This document shows positions 35,644-45,248 of a stretch of 64,000 nt of DNA, piece by piece. Under the pieces are notes generated by a model that worked only from the letters and a program-made list of their open reading frames with translations, did not search any database and was not told where the DNA came from. A program made the translations under genes and the position numbers. This DNA comes from Eubacteriaceae bacterium (GTDB lineage: Bacteria; Bacillota; Clostridia; Lachnospirales; Lachnospiraceae), in assembly GCA_910575665.1 (NCBI GenBank), contig CAJTFB010000016.1:27287-91286 (forward strand), read 5' to 3'. The number at the start of each line of letters is the position of its first letter. Positions within the stretch are counted from its first letter, which is position 1.

Positions 35644-36513
35644 ATGAACCATGTCAGAGAAATTGTAAGAGCAGATGCCGTCCACCAGAAAGGAATTCTG
35701 GGAAAAGGCAGCTGTATCGCCATATTGGACAGCGGCATCTGCAGCCACCCGGATTTTGAAAACCGTGTCATCGGCTGGTATGACACCGTAAATGGCAGAA
35801 CCAGACCCTATGACGATAATGGCCATGGAACCCATGTAGCGGGCATTGCCGCCGGCAACGGACATTCCAGTCGAGGAAACTTCTGCGGTATGGCACCGGA
35901 AGCAAAGATTGTCTCCGTGAAGATCCTGAACCGGTATGGGGAGGGGATGATCCCCCATATTATCGCCGGCATCCGCTGGGTTATGAGAAACCGCTATCAA
36001 TATAACATCAACATCATCAATATCTCTGTGGGCACCACCGATGGCAAACAATTTGATGAAAATTCAGACTTTGTACAGACAGTAAACGAACTATGGGACG
36101 CGGGACTGGTCGTGGTGGCATCCGCTGGAAACAAGGGACCAGAACCCTATACCATCAGCGCTCCGGGGAACAGCCGTAAGATCATCACGGTGGGGTATTA
36201 CAGCAAACACTCCAATTCCAGTGTGGGGCCTACTTCACTCTGTATCAAAAAACCGGACGTCGTGACGCCGGGTCACCAGGTCCAGAGCTGCAGCAACAAG
36301 TATCTCAACGGACAATCTTATGAAAAAAAGAGCGGCACTTCCATGGCGACTCCGATCGTCAGTGGAAGCATCGCTCTACTTCTTTCAAAATATCCTGAAC
36401 TTACTCCGAAAGAGGTTAAACTACGCCTGAAAAACAGCTGTACCGACCTTCACCTCCCCCACAGCAGTCAGGGTTGGGGGCTTTTAAACACCAAACGATT
36501 TCTGGATGTATAG
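35644..36513 (+). CDS. Intracellular-type subtilisin (S8 family) serine protease
   Basis: A 289-residue subtilase with the complete triad: Asp29 in AILDSGICSHP, His64 in GHGTHVAGIAAG and Ser233 in GTSMATPIVSG; the oxyanion Asn is in SAGNKGPEP. There is no signal peptide or long propeptide, as in intracellular subtilisins. GGGGTAAGGAAC lies before the ATG at 35644, which favours this start over one ten codons earlier. It converges with glycogen phosphorylase, 23 bases away. A role in protein turnover or sporulation is possible. Confidence 0.9.
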   Translation: MNHVREIVRADAVHQKGILGKGSCIAILDSGICSHPDFENRVIGWYDTVNGRTRPYDDNGHGTHVAGIAAGNGHSSRGNFCGMAPEAKIVSVKILNRYGEGMIPHIIAGIRWVMRNRYQYNINIINISVGTTDGKQFDENSDFVQTVNELWDAGLVVVASAGNKGPEPYTISAPGNSRKIITVGYYSKHSNSSVGPTSLCIKKPDVVTPGHQVQSCSNKYLNGQSYEKKSGTSMATPIVSGSIALLLSKYPELTPKEVKLRLKNSCTDLHLPHSSQGWGLLNTKRFLDV

Positions 36514-36536
36514 AGAATCTACCAGTACAACGAATC

Positions 36537-38792
36537 CTATTGATCCAGTTTCCAGATATCTTCGTTGTACTGCGCGATGGTGCGGTCGGAGGAGAAAAAG
36601 CCTGCCTTTGCAATGTTTACCAGCATCTTTTGTGCCCAGCTCTTCCGATCGTCATAATCGTGGTATGCCAGCTCCTTCGTCTGAACATACTCCTGAAAAT
36701 CTGGAAAAGTCATAAACCAGTCCTTATTCAAGAGCTCATTGTATAACCTGGTAAGGCATTTTTTCTTTCCTGTCTTCAACATTTTCTTGCTGACGATAAA
36801 ATCCACTGCTTCCTTCAGGCTGGCATCTTTTTTATAGTAATCCCTGGAACAATAGTCCCCCCGCTCATAACGGGCGATCACGGTATCGCTGTCCTCACCA
36901 AATACATAGATATTTTCATCCCCCACCAGCTGATGGATCTCTACATTGGCTCCGTCTTCCGTACCGAGGGTTACCGCACCGTTAAGCATAAATTTCATAT
37001 TGCCGGTACCGCTGGCCTCTTTGGAAGCCAAGGAGATCTGTTCTGAGATATCACAGGCTGGGATCAGCTTTTCCGCCAGAGTGACATTGTAGTTCTCAAC
37101 CATTACAATATTCAGATAGGGTTTCACTTTCTTATCTTTGTTTACGATCTTCTGCAGGCACAGAATCAGATGGATAATGTCCTTGGCGATAGTGTAAGCC
37201 GGCGCCGCCTTCGCACCAAAGATCAAGGTGATCGGTGTCTTTGGCGTCTTTCCTCTTTTGATCTCTAAGTACTTGTGGATCGCATACAGGGCATTGAGCT
37301 GCTGCCGCTTGTATTCATGCAGGCGCTTGATCTGAATATCAAAGATGGAATCCTCATGGATCTTCAGCCCCTGCGTCTCCTTCAGATATTTGACCAGCTT
37401 ATGCTTATTCTTTTTCTTAATGTCCAGGAGCTTTTGGAGCACCTTTTCATCTTCTGCATAATGAACCAGCTTTTCTAACTCTTCGGCATCTTTTTTAAAG
37501 CCGTCCCCGATGGTCTTTTCAAGAAAAGCAGCCAGAGGCTTATTGCAGTGGAGCAGCCAGCGACGGAAGGTGATACCATTGGTCTTGTTATTGAATTTCT
37601 CTGGGTATATTCTATAAAAATGATTCAGTTCATTGTTTTTCAAAATTTCGGTGTGAAGATATGCCACTCCGTTCACACTGTGGCCATAGTGGATATCCAT
37701 ATGCGCCATATGGACCCGATCCTCATCATCTATAATGTAGACGGATTCATCATCATACTGGTCTTTCACACACAGATCCAGCTCTCGGATAATGGGAACC
37801 AGCTGGGGCGCCACCCGCTCGATAAAGGACAGGGGCCATTTTTCCAATGCTTCAGATAGAATCGTATGATTGGTATAAGCACAGGTATGTTTCGTGATCT
37901 CAATCGCCTCATCCATATCAATTCCCTTCGCAGTCAGAAGCCTTATCAGCTCTGGGATCACCATGGATGGATGGGTATCATTGATCTGGATCGCCACATA
38001 GTCCGCCAGGTCATGAAGGTCACTGCCCCGCTCCACCGCCTCATCAAGAATCAGTTGCGCACCGCAGCTCACCATAAAATACTGCTGGTAAACTCTCAGC
38101 AGACGCCCAGCGTCATCGCTGTCGTCAGGATAGAGAAACAGTGTTAGGTTCTTACGGATATCTTCCTTGTCAAAATCGATACCTTTCTTTACGATATCTT
38201 CTTTCAGCGTATCGATATCAAAAAGGTGAAGTGTATTCGTACGGTTGTTATATCCTGTCACAAGAATTTCATACAATGTGGAATCCACATTAAATTTTCC
38301 AAAGGAAACTTTATATTTTTTTTCACTTCGAACCAGCCAGCCTGGTTTCTCCAGCCAAGGATTGGGTTGCTCCTTCTGCAGATTCTTGTGAAACACCTGC
38401 TTAAACAGTCCAAAGTGATAATTCAATCCGATTCCATCTCCCGGCAATCCCAGCGTCGCGATAGAATCCAAAAAGCAGGCGGCCAGTCTTCCCAGACCGC
38501 CATTTCCCAAAGAAGGCTCCGGCTCCAGCTCCTCCAGCCGACTCAGTTTTTTTCCAGCTTTTTTGAGTTCTTCCTTTACCTCATCGTAAATACCGAGATT
38601 GATCAGGTTATTGCTCAAAAGCTTTCCGATCAGGAACTCTGCCGATATATAATATAGTTTCTTTTTTCCAGTATTTTTTTTCTTCGCAGCTGCCATTTCA
38701 TTCGTCATCTGCAACAGCGCCGCATATAACTCCCGGTCCCCGCAGCCATCGATCTCTTTTCCAACTATTTTTTTCACATACTCATTCAGCAT
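36537..38792 (-). CDS. glgP: Glycogen/starch/maltodextrin phosphorylase
   Basis: A 751-residue PLP enzyme that releases glucose-1-phosphate from alpha-1,4-glucans in the cytoplasm. Family hallmarks include [51 protein letters not shown] and the PLP lysine region [20 protein letters not shown] near residue 600. AGGAGG lies nine bases before the ATG at 38792; an ATG six codons upstream is possible. The length is slightly short of the 790-840 common in the family. It stands alone, not in a glycogen operon, and ends 23 bases from the convergent protease gene. Confidence 0.95.
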   Translation of the reverse strand: MLNEYVKKIVGKEIDGCGDRELYAALLQMTNEMAAAKKKNTGKKKLYYISAEFLIGKLLSNNLINLGIYDEVKEELKKAGKKLSRLEELEPEPSLGNGGLGRLAACFLDSIATLGLPGDGIGLNYHFGLFKQVFHKNLQKEQPNPWLEKPGWLVRSEKKYKVSFGKFNVDSTLYEILVTGYNNRTNTLHLFDIDTLKEDIVKKGIDFDKEDIRKNLTLFLYPDDSDDAGRLLRVYQQYFMVSCGAQLILDEAVERGSDLHDLADYVAIQINDTHPSMVIPELIRLLTAKGIDMDEAIEITKHTCAYTNHTILSEALEKWPLSFIERVAPQLVPIIRELDLCVKDQYDDESVYIIDDEDRVHMAHMDIHYGHSVNGVAYLHTEILKNNELNHFYRIYPEKFNNKTNGITFRRWLLHCNKPLAAFLEKTIGDGFKKDAEELEKLVHYAEDEKVLQKLLDIKKKNKHKLVKYLKETQGLKIHEDSIFDIQIKRLHEYKRQQLNALYAIHKYLEIKRGKTPKTPITLIFGAKAAPAYTIAKDIIHLILCLQKIVNKDKKVKPYLNIVMVENYNVTLAEKLIPACDISEQISLASKEASGTGNMKFMLNGAVTLGTEDGANVEIHQLVGDENIYVFGEDSDTVIARYERGDYCSRDYYKKDASLKEAVDFIVSKKMLKTGKKKCLTRLYNELLNKDWFMTFPDFQEYVQTKELAYHDYDDRKSWAQKMLVNIAKAGFFSSDRTIAQYNEDIWKLDQ

Positions 38793-38920
38793 CTCTGCCC
38801 GCCTCCTCATTCTTTCCTCAGAACCATATTCGTTGTACTAGGTGCTGGCACACCCTATTCAGAATATCATACTATACTTCTGGTGTCAAAAGGTTTTGGA
38901 AGAAGATGGTAGCGAAGTAA

Positions 38921-38964
38921 GAGGGTAATCCCTAAAGTCACTTTATGACTTTTGGGACACCCTC
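38921..38964. repeat. Interrupted inverted repeat (hairpin) upstream of glgP
   Basis: GAGGGT...TCCC...AAGTCA on the left pairs with TGACTT...GGGA...ACCCTC on the right around a five-base loop (CTTTA), giving about 16 paired positions with small mismatches. No T-run follows on either strand, so it is not a clear terminator. It lies between the minus-strand zinc-ribbon gene and glgP. Confidence 0.5.
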
Positions 38965-39020
38965 CCTTTCCTTACTACTCAATTACTAAAATCAATATCA
39001 TACCACTACATTCCGCAAGA

Positions 39021-40613
39021 CTAAATATACTTATACAAGTAATCATATTTCTCTAATAATTGGCAGAATTTATATACTTTTTTTATATTGTTCTTCTCTG
39101 ATGAAGTAATGGTATGGCTTCTAGATCCATTACCATCTGCCTCAAATCTCACCGTAGCTTTTTTAGACGTAGTTATTTTAGAAACTAAATTGTCGATATC
39201 GTACACTTCCGAATAAGTCAAATTAGTTAGGTATACCCACTCACATATACCACCCCCATAATTTAATACCTGTGTATAACGATCTGAATAACTAACAGGA
39301 TAAGTCACTCTATATTTCCCCGATGCAAATTTTACAAGTTCAGTAAAAATCCAATCATCTTGCTGAAAACCTGCAATCAACATAAAATCTACTTCCCTTT
39401 CTTTTTTATCCACTCTCGCAGTTGCTTCCATGTTTATTGACCTGGAAATATTAAGATATTTAGGATCATAGCCTTTATTTACGACTGTATAATTTCTATC
39501 AACAGAATCATATTTCAATGTTAAATTTGCTTTAAGTGCTTTAAATTCAGCTACAACTGCATTCTTAATTTTTTTCTTGTATGATTCTATTTTATTTGAA
39601 ATCGTATTACCAGTATCATAAGATTCATACTGTTCCAATAACTCCACTGCCTTATCATACTTTTTCTTATTTGCAAGTGCCGATGCTTTTTTTGTTACCC
39701 ACGCAACCATAGCGTTTGTTATATTGTTTTTAACGCCACTCACTTCGTTGTCCTCTAAATACTCAGGAGGAACTGCCTTTAAAGCTTCAAATGCCTTTAG
39801 ATAATCGTTCTTTTTCGCTAGTTCTTCAGCATTTAAAACCTCATAGTCTTTTACTTTCTCTTTAAGTTCTGTAAGCTTTGCAGATAGATCACCATCATTC
39901 TCTAAATAATCATTATATTTTATGGAATTCTCAATATCTTTATAGGATGGCTCGCTAGCAGAAATCTGCTTGTTAATCTCATTTAGCACGGATTCCTTAT
40001 GCGCCGTCTTACATTGATCGATTTGATTTTGAGCATCCTCATAATTTGAATCTCTCTCTATAACCTTTTTGTATTTCGAGACAGCAACTGAATAATTCTT
40101 ATCTGATTGAGCTTTATTCGCTTTATCATAACTAGTTTTAGATGCTTCTATTTCTTCTATTTGCTTTTCATACGATACTACGTCATAATTTTTATAATTC
40201 GCCGCAACAAAATCTTTTAAGCTCACATATGCATCATACTTAGCTGAATCTTTAGCATAAGCATCTACCGCAGACGATAATACATCTGTCAACCCTTCCT
40301 CGAATTTAATTGATAATTTGCTATCTGATTTTATCTCATCATCAAATATCGCCTGGGCCTGTTTAATATCTCCTTCTTTTAAATAATTCTGAGCCTTTCT
40401 AACCGGTGAATTCAAATAGAAATAAAATGTTATCCCACCACTTGCTACTACAAGCACAATGAAAACTATCAATAAAATCTTTCGCCAATTAAAATTTTTA
40501 AGTAATTGGTTTTCGTCTTCTCTCCATAACTTTAGTCTGTACCCACAGTTAGGACATTTTTTCACTGTATCCGAGATTTCCTTACTACATTCTGGACATT
40601 TTATTAATGCCAT
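39021..40613 (-). CDS. Zinc-ribbon, single-span membrane protein with TPR-like extracytoplasmic repeats
   Basis: A 530-residue protein. The N-terminal zinc ribbon has CPECSKEISDTVKKCPNCGY at residues 6-25, followed by one membrane helix (about 45-68) and a long, Lys/Tyr/Asp-rich helical region outside with repeated patterns such as YLKEGDIKQAQAIFDDEIK and NYSVAVSKYKKVIERDSNYEDA that look like TPR units. The final 150 residues appear beta-rich. Similar proteins are widespread in Clostridia without known function. AGGAGG precedes the ATG. It has its own promoter and seems a single-gene unit. Confidence 0.7.
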   Translation of the reverse strand: MALIKCPECSKEISDTVKKCPNCGYRLKLWREDENQLLKNFNWRKILLIVFIVLVVASGGITFYFYLNSPVRKAQNYLKEGDIKQAQAIFDDEIKSDSKLSIKFEEGLTDVLSSAVDAYAKDSAKYDAYVSLKDFVAANYKNYDVVSYEKQIEEIEASKTSYDKANKAQSDKNYSVAVSKYKKVIERDSNYEDAQNQIDQCKTAHKESVLNEINKQISASEPSYKDIENSIKYNDYLENDGDLSAKLTELKEKVKDYEVLNAEELAKKNDYLKAFEALKAVPPEYLEDNEVSGVKNNITNAMVAWVTKKASALANKKKYDKAVELLEQYESYDTGNTISNKIESYKKKIKNAVVAEFKALKANLTLKYDSVDRNYTVVNKGYDPKYLNISRSINMEATARVDKKEREVDFMLIAGFQQDDWIFTELVKFASGKYRVTYPVSYSDRYTQVLNYGGGICEWVYLTNLTYSEVYDIDNLVSKITTSKKATVRFEADGNGSRSHTITSSEKNNIKKVYKFCQLLEKYDYLYKYI

Positions 40614-40662
40614 ATTGTATTCCTCCTCTGTATATAATTAATTATGAATAGATACGATAATT

Positions 40663-40691
40663 AATATATCATGATCAATATCACAAGTCAA
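40663..40691 (-). promoter_or_regulatory. Sigma-A-type promoter for the zinc-ribbon gene
   Basis: On the minus strand TTGACT, a 17-base spacer and TATATT lie 50 bases before the ATG at 40613. Spacing and sequence are near ideal. The remaining 150 bases up to sigK hold no clear feature besides a CATACACT box that resembles a sporulation sigma-E -10; no matching -35 was found. Confidence 0.7.
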
Positions 40692-40843
40692 CAAATGTCT
40701 GAATGGGGAATGATAAAATGGATTCCAGGTAAAATATTACCCCCCTGGATTATTACTGCCCTTCAATTTTACAACGTTGCCAGGCACTATTGGACACCAA
40801 CCCACATACACTAAAATTAACGTAGATTTCTGAGGTGTCAGCA

Positions 40844-41497
40844 TTGCAGTCATTTCCCAAACCCCTTTCTGCCAAAGAGGAACAGGAATACATACGACGG
40901 TATGAAGACGGAGACATGGAAGCCCGGAAAATATTGATTGAGCGAAATTTACGGTTAGTCGCATATCTTGTCAAAAAATACAGCAACAGCGAGCACAGCC
41001 AGGAAGATCTGATCTCCATCGGTACCATCGGCCTGATCAAGGCCATCGACAGCTATAAACAGGGAAAAGGTGTCCGGCTCGCCACGTATGCATCGAGATG
41101 TATCGACAATGAACTTCTGATGACCTTCCGCAGCACAAAAAAGCAGGCCAAGGAAGTATATCTTTATGAGCCGATCAATAACGATGATGGGGAAGGCAAC
41201 AGCATCAGCCTTTTGGATCTGCTGGAGACAACTGATGAAGATGTGGCAGAAAGACTGGAAACAGAAGAGAATGTAAAAAAGCTTTATCAATATGTAGAAA
41301 CAGCGCTCACAGACCGAGAAAAAGAGATCATCCGTCTTCGCTATGGACTGCCCCAGAACCAAAACTCTCATGAGAAGACAGAAATCACCCAGCGGGAGAT
41401 TGCAAAAAAATATGGCATCAGCAGAAGTTATGTGAGTCGTATCGAAAAAAAGGCACTGGAAAAACTGCGCCGTGCCTATGAGGAGAGTATCCAATGA
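40844..41497 (+). CDS. sigK: Sporulation sigma factor of the SigK/SigE type
   Basis: A 217-residue sigma-70 family protein, closest in style to Bacillus SigK. Region 2 holds ARKILIERNLRLVAYLVKKY, DLISIGTIGLIKAI and LATYASRCIDNELLM; region 4 holds LTDREKEIIRLRYGL and the helix-turn-helix REIAKKYGISRSYVSRIEKKALEKL. It would direct late mother-cell transcription. The TTG at 40844 has GAGGTG six bases upstream; the GTG three codons earlier sits on that site. No pro-sequence and no skin-type interruption is present. It overlaps the next protease gene by four bases. Confidence 0.88.
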   Translation: MQSFPKPLSAKEEQEYIRRYEDGDMEARKILIERNLRLVAYLVKKYSNSEHSQEDLISIGTIGLIKAIDSYKQGKGVRLATYASRCIDNELLMTFRSTKKQAKEVYLYEPINNDDGEGNSISLLDLLETTDEDVAERLETEENVKKLYQYVETALTDREKEIIRLRYGLPQNQNSHEKTEITQREIAKKYGISRSYVSRIEKKALEKLRRAYEESIQ

Positions 41498-43209
41498 CCG
41501 ATCAAAAACTTGAAACCGTATTAGAACTGGCACTTTCCACAGATGAAGCCCAGAGGGAGCAGAGCAATACTCTAGATGTGGGATATGATCCCGCCACAAA
41601 ACGCTGGGAACTGATCGTAAAATACTCCGGTTCCCCCGTCTTCCCGGACTTTGTTACCTTTTTCCCGCTGTTCGGAGGCTATGCTATCGTCTCCATACCA
41701 GAAAATTATATCCCCACGCTCTCTGAAATGCCAGAGATCGAATACATTGAAAAACCAAAAAATCTCGTTCTCTCCCTTTATGAAGCCCGCGCCGCCTCCT
41801 GCATCACTCCGGTGCAGAATCCCCCCCTGTCGCTGGATGGCAGCGGCGTACTGGTGGGGATCGTGGACAGCGGCATCGATATCTTCCACCCTGATTTCCG
41901 CAACGAGGATGGAACCACCAGGATCCGTGAACTATGGGATCAGACCGTCCCCAATGAAACCGAGTCTTTTTTTAACCGCGGCCGGATCTTCACCAGTGAA
42001 GACATCAACCGCGCCCTGGCAGAGAATGACCGCAGTTTTCCCAGCCGCGATCTTTCCGGTCATGGCACCCACGTAGCCGGGATCGCCGCCGGCAACGGAC
42101 GAGCCAGCCAGGGCAGACAAAAAGGCGTGGCTCCCGCCAGCAGCCTTCTTATCGTAAAACTGGGAAATGTGTTCCCAGAAGGCTTTCCCCGCACAACAGA
42201 ACTCATGCTGGGGATGGAGTACTGCGTCCGCAGATCCATAGAATGGCAGCTGCCCCTGGCATTGAATATCAGTTTCGGCAACAGCTATGGCAGCCACGAC
42301 GGCACTTCCCTGCTGGAAACCTACATCGATAATCTCGCCGGCCTGGGCAGGACGACCATCTGCATCGGCAGCGGAAATGAGGGCAACAAGGGCAGGCATA
42401 CTTCCGGGACTCTCAATGCCGCTCAAACCACTCAGATCGAACTGGCGGTAGCTCCCAGTGAAACCTCCCTGAATCTCCAGATCTGGAAAAATTATGTTGA
42501 CACCTTCCGCATCCGTCTTCTGGCCCCCAGTGGAAATGATATTTTCCTCACCGCCCGGTCTCCTGGAGTCCATAATGACATTCTGGACTCCACCCAGCTT
42601 CTCTGGTATCTGGGAGAACCCTCCCCCTATAGTACGTCCCAGGAGATCTATCTGGAGATGCTGCCTATACCCGGAAACACCTATATCCAGGGAGGAATTT
42701 GGAAATTTCAGCTGATACCGGAAAATATAGTGGATGGAAGCTTTAATCTCTGGCTTCCCTCGGGAAATTCCATCAATCCTGACACGAGATTTCTCGTCCC
42801 CATCGAAAACACCACCCTTACCATCCCTTCCACCGCCTCCGCTCCCATCTCAGTGGCCGCCTACAACAGCAATACCGATACCTTTGCCCCCTTTTCCGGG
42901 CAGGGATATACCGGTCTTTCTCTCGCCAAGCCAGATATCGCCGCACCGGGCGTAGATATTCTCAGCACTGCTCCCGGCGGAGGCTATACGCGGAACACCG
43001 GCACGTCCATGGCCACCCCTTTTGTCACCGGAAGCGCCGCCCTGCTCATGCAGTACGGCATCGTACAAAACCGGGATCCCTACCTGTACGGACAGAAGGT
43101 AAAAGCCTATCTGCAGCGGGGCGCCAGGCATATTCCCGCAGAAAAAAATTATCCCAGTCCGATGATCGGCTGGGGAGCGCTGTGTCTAAAGGATAGTTTA
43201 CCGGGGTAG
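41494..43209 (+). CDS. Csp-like S8 family serine protease (germination/sporulation type)
   Basis: A 571-residue subtilase with a jelly-roll insert, as in clostridial CspB/CspC. The triad is complete: Asp125 in IVDSGIDIFHP, His193 in GHGTHVAGIAAG and Ser505 in GTSMATPFVTG; the oxyanion Asn lies in GSGNEGNKG. The roughly 180-residue insertion between Asn and Ser (residues about 310-480) matches the Csp layout. Csp proteases process the cortex hydrolase SleC during spore germination. The ATGA overlap with sigK supports a sporulation role. It could also be a general S8 protease of the same fold. Confidence 0.85.
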   Translation: MTDQKLETVLELALSTDEAQREQSNTLDVGYDPATKRWELIVKYSGSPVFPDFVTFFPLFGGYAIVSIPENYIPTLSEMPEIEYIEKPKNLVLSLYEARAASCITPVQNPPLSLDGSGVLVGIVDSGIDIFHPDFRNEDGTTRIRELWDQTVPNETESFFNRGRIFTSEDINRALAENDRSFPSRDLSGHGTHVAGIAAGNGRASQGRQKGVAPASSLLIVKLGNVFPEGFPRTTELMLGMEYCVRRSIEWQLPLALNISFGNSYGSHDGTSLLETYIDNLAGLGRTTICIGSGNEGNKGRHTSGTLNAAQTTQIELAVAPSETSLNLQIWKNYVDTFRIRLLAPSGNDIFLTARSPGVHNDILDSTQLLWYLGEPSPYSTSQEIYLEMLPIPGNTYIQGGIWKFQLIPENIVDGSFNLWLPSGNSINPDTRFLVPIENTTLTIPSTASAPISVAAYNSNTDTFAPFSGQGYTGLSLAKPDIAAPGVDILSTAPGGGYTRNTGTSMATPFVTGSAALLMQYGIVQNRDPYLYGQKVKAYLQRGARHIPAEKNYPSPMIGWGALCLKDSLPG

Positions 43210-43279
43210 CCCAGCGCTAATGTTGATATCTGTCTCATTTCTAACCCTTTTTTCAATTCAAAGTATAAAAGATGTCATG

Positions 43280-43308
43280 TTGTCAAAAATAATATAATAT
43301 GTTATGAT
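43280..43308 (+). promoter_or_regulatory. Sigma-A-type promoter for the RloAB-like module
   Basis: TTGTCA, a 17-base spacer and TATGAT lie 65 bases before the ATG of the AAA ATPase gene. The surrounding sequence is strongly AT-rich compared with the GC-richer protease gene upstream, in keeping with a separately acquired unit. Confidence 0.7.
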
Positions 43309-43372
43309 ATAAAAGTAAAAAAATTACGAACTTTATATATTCTAACGAAAAAAAATTGCGAGGTGGGATGAA

Positions 43373-44515
43373 ATGCTTAGTCAGATCATAGTAAAAAACT
43401 TTAAATGTTTTAAAAATGAAACTGTGTTTGATTTTCGGAAAACGAATTATAAATTGTTAAAACAGAATACAAAGGGAAAGTTATTAAAAGGACTTCTTTT
43501 TGTAGGGGATAATGCCTCCGGTAAGACGACGGCGATTCAACCAGTTATGTTATTATTGGACCTGCTGTTTAAAGACCGGGATATCAGTTTATTTTTATAC
43601 CAATGTCTGTTTTCCAAGGAAGATGAGACAACACTAAAATATGAATTTGATATAGACGGACATGAGATCCTTTACAGCTTTTCCTTTGATGGAAATAAAT
43701 TTCTGGAAGAAACATTACAAATGGATAAGCAGCCAGTTATAGAAAGAATCGGAAAGAATGCTAAGCTCTGGCTGTCAGAAAACAGTACCTTTCATGAAGT
43801 AGATGAGTCTATATTATTTATAAAAAAAGTATACTTTAATACGAAATTTGAAGACAATGAAATGTTAAAAAAATGGTTTGCCTTTTTAAAACAATCCATC
43901 TGCATCAATGCATATAAACGAACCATCTCTTCTTATAATGATGAATCTTTGACTCTTCGGAAATATCTCGAAAAATATGGGGTTGAAGAGATTAATTCCT
44001 TTTTTAAAAATAACAATTTCAAGTATTCCGTTGAATATGCTCTGGAAATTGAAGGAAAAGGAATTCGGTATGAAATGTCGGAGGAAGAGGGTAAAACACT
44101 GTTTTTTAAACGGGAAGATATCTCTGTACCGATTCCACTCTTTTTTGAATCAACAGGCAATAAGACATTAATCAATATTCTTCCGGCGATATTACATGCT
44201 GTACAGAAAGGTGGATTACTTGTCATTGACGAATTCAGCAGTGGATTTCATAATAAATTGGAAGAATTAATCATTCGTTATATCATGAATAACAGTACCA
44301 ACACCCAAATGCTATTAGTATCCCATTCCACGAATCTTCTTTCCAACGCGCTGCTTCGACCTGATCAAGTATATTCCGTGGAAATGATGGGCGGAGAGGG
44401 CAGTGTTTTAAACCGGTTTTCCGATGAGCAGCCAAGAGTTGCCCAAAATATAGAAAAAATGTACCTGAGTGGTGTCTTTGGAGGAATACCAGAATATGAA
44501 ACTGATAAAGAATAA
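43373..44515 (+). CDS. AAA/ABC-type ATPase, RloA/AbiLi-like
   Basis: A 380-residue ATPase of the AAA15/SMC-like group. It begins with KNFKCFKNETVFDF, Walker A VGDNASGKTT is at residues 44-53, Walker B LLVIDEFSSGFHNKLEE lies near 282-298, followed by MLLVSHSTNLL. The gene overlaps a TOPRIM-domain RloB gene, the pairing of RloAB and AbiL phage-exclusion modules. Inferred role: ATP-driven sensing or regulation of the RloB nuclease in defence. GAGGTGGGATGAA precedes the ATG. The coding sequence is AT-richer than the flanking protease gene. Confidence 0.82.
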   Translation: MLSQIIVKNFKCFKNETVFDFRKTNYKLLKQNTKGKLLKGLLFVGDNASGKTTAIQPVMLLLDLLFKDRDISLFLYQCLFSKEDETTLKYEFDIDGHEILYSFSFDGNKFLEETLQMDKQPVIERIGKNAKLWLSENSTFHEVDESILFIKKVYFNTKFEDNEMLKKWFAFLKQSICINAYKRTISSYNDESLTLRKYLEKYGVEEINSFFKNNNFKYSVEYALEIEGKGIRYEMSEEEGKTLFFKREDISVPIPLFFESTGNKTLINILPAILHAVQKGGLLVIDEFSSGFHNKLEELIIRYIMNNSTNTQMLLVSHSTNLLSNALLRPDQVYSVEMMGGEGSVLNRFSDEQPRVAQNIEKMYLSGVFGGIPEYETDKE

Positions 44516-45248
44516 AAGAGTCGGCAAAATTTTATTTATTGTGGAAGGAAGTAAACACGAATTTTCATTAATCAAAAAGATCTTTGAAGACCTTCTGGGG
44601 TATCAGAGAATTGAAAAGAGGCGGAATAAGGCAACTTATTATAAAAGCCAGACCGATAGCCATAGTATCGTCGCTGTGATCAATACAAAGACTTCCCATA
44701 TCGGTTCAATCACTGAAACTGATTATCTGGATACCATTTATGCTGAATTAATTGAGCGATATTCATTTGATGTAACCAATGCTGCTGTATACTATATTTT
44801 CGATCGCGATTCAAAATCAAATTCTGATCCCCAATTTATCTTAAACCTGCTTCATACATTGAAGAATTCCCGGGAAAATGAAGACAGCATGATGGGAGGA
44901 ATTTTAATTTTGAGTTATCCCTCTATCGAAGCATACGAAATTTCCCACTTTATCGATGGCTCATATAATATATGTGCACGCCTTGGAGCAGATGCAAAAC
45001 AGATCATATCGCAAAATGCAGACAAAATTGCTATGAATAAAATAAATGAACATAGTATTTTACATGCATGCAACGAGTTCCAAAAATACATATCTGATCA
45101 GGGAATCGATTCCAATATTGACGATTTCTCAAGTACTAATATACATATTTTTAACAGGGAAGAAAACTATTATGAGGAAAAAAGTACATATTTCCTATTT
45201 TCCGTGATGTCGTACATATTATTAGACTTAGGAATCATCCAGGACTAG
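44496..45248 (+). CDS. rloB: RloB-like TOPRIM-fold putative nuclease
   Basis: A 250-residue protein with the RloB/TOPRIM layout: the acidic strand ILFIVEGSKHEFSLIKKIF at the N-terminus (TOPRIM Glu) and YYIFDRDSKSN with the DxD pair, then LILSYPSIEAYEISHF. These residues bind metal in nucleases of this fold. The ATG at 44496 follows GGAGG by 11 bases and overlaps the ATPase gene by 20 bases. The 3' end runs 14 bases into the convergent folA gene, so the two reading frames share their ends. It acts with the upstream ATPase. Confidence 0.8.
   Translation: MKLIKNKRVGKILFIVEGSKHEFSLIKKIFEDLLGYQRIEKRRNKATYYKSQTDSHSIVAVINTKTSHIGSITETDYLDTIYAELIERYSFDVTNAAVYYIFDRDSKSNSDPQFILNLLHTLKNSRENEDSMMGGILILSYPSIEAYEISHFIDGSYNICARLGADAKQIISQNADKIAMNKINEHSILHACNEFQKYISDQGIDSNIDDFSSTNIHIFNREENYYEEKSTYFLFSVMSYILLDLGIIQD

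Noticed and set aside
40835..41497. Possible skin-type interruption of sigK
   Set aside because: The sigma factor reads through all regions without a break and there is no recombinase nearby.
41932..42573. Minus-strand open frame of 213 codons inside the Csp-like protease
   Set aside because: Shadow of the protease catalytic region; no start signal and no domain.
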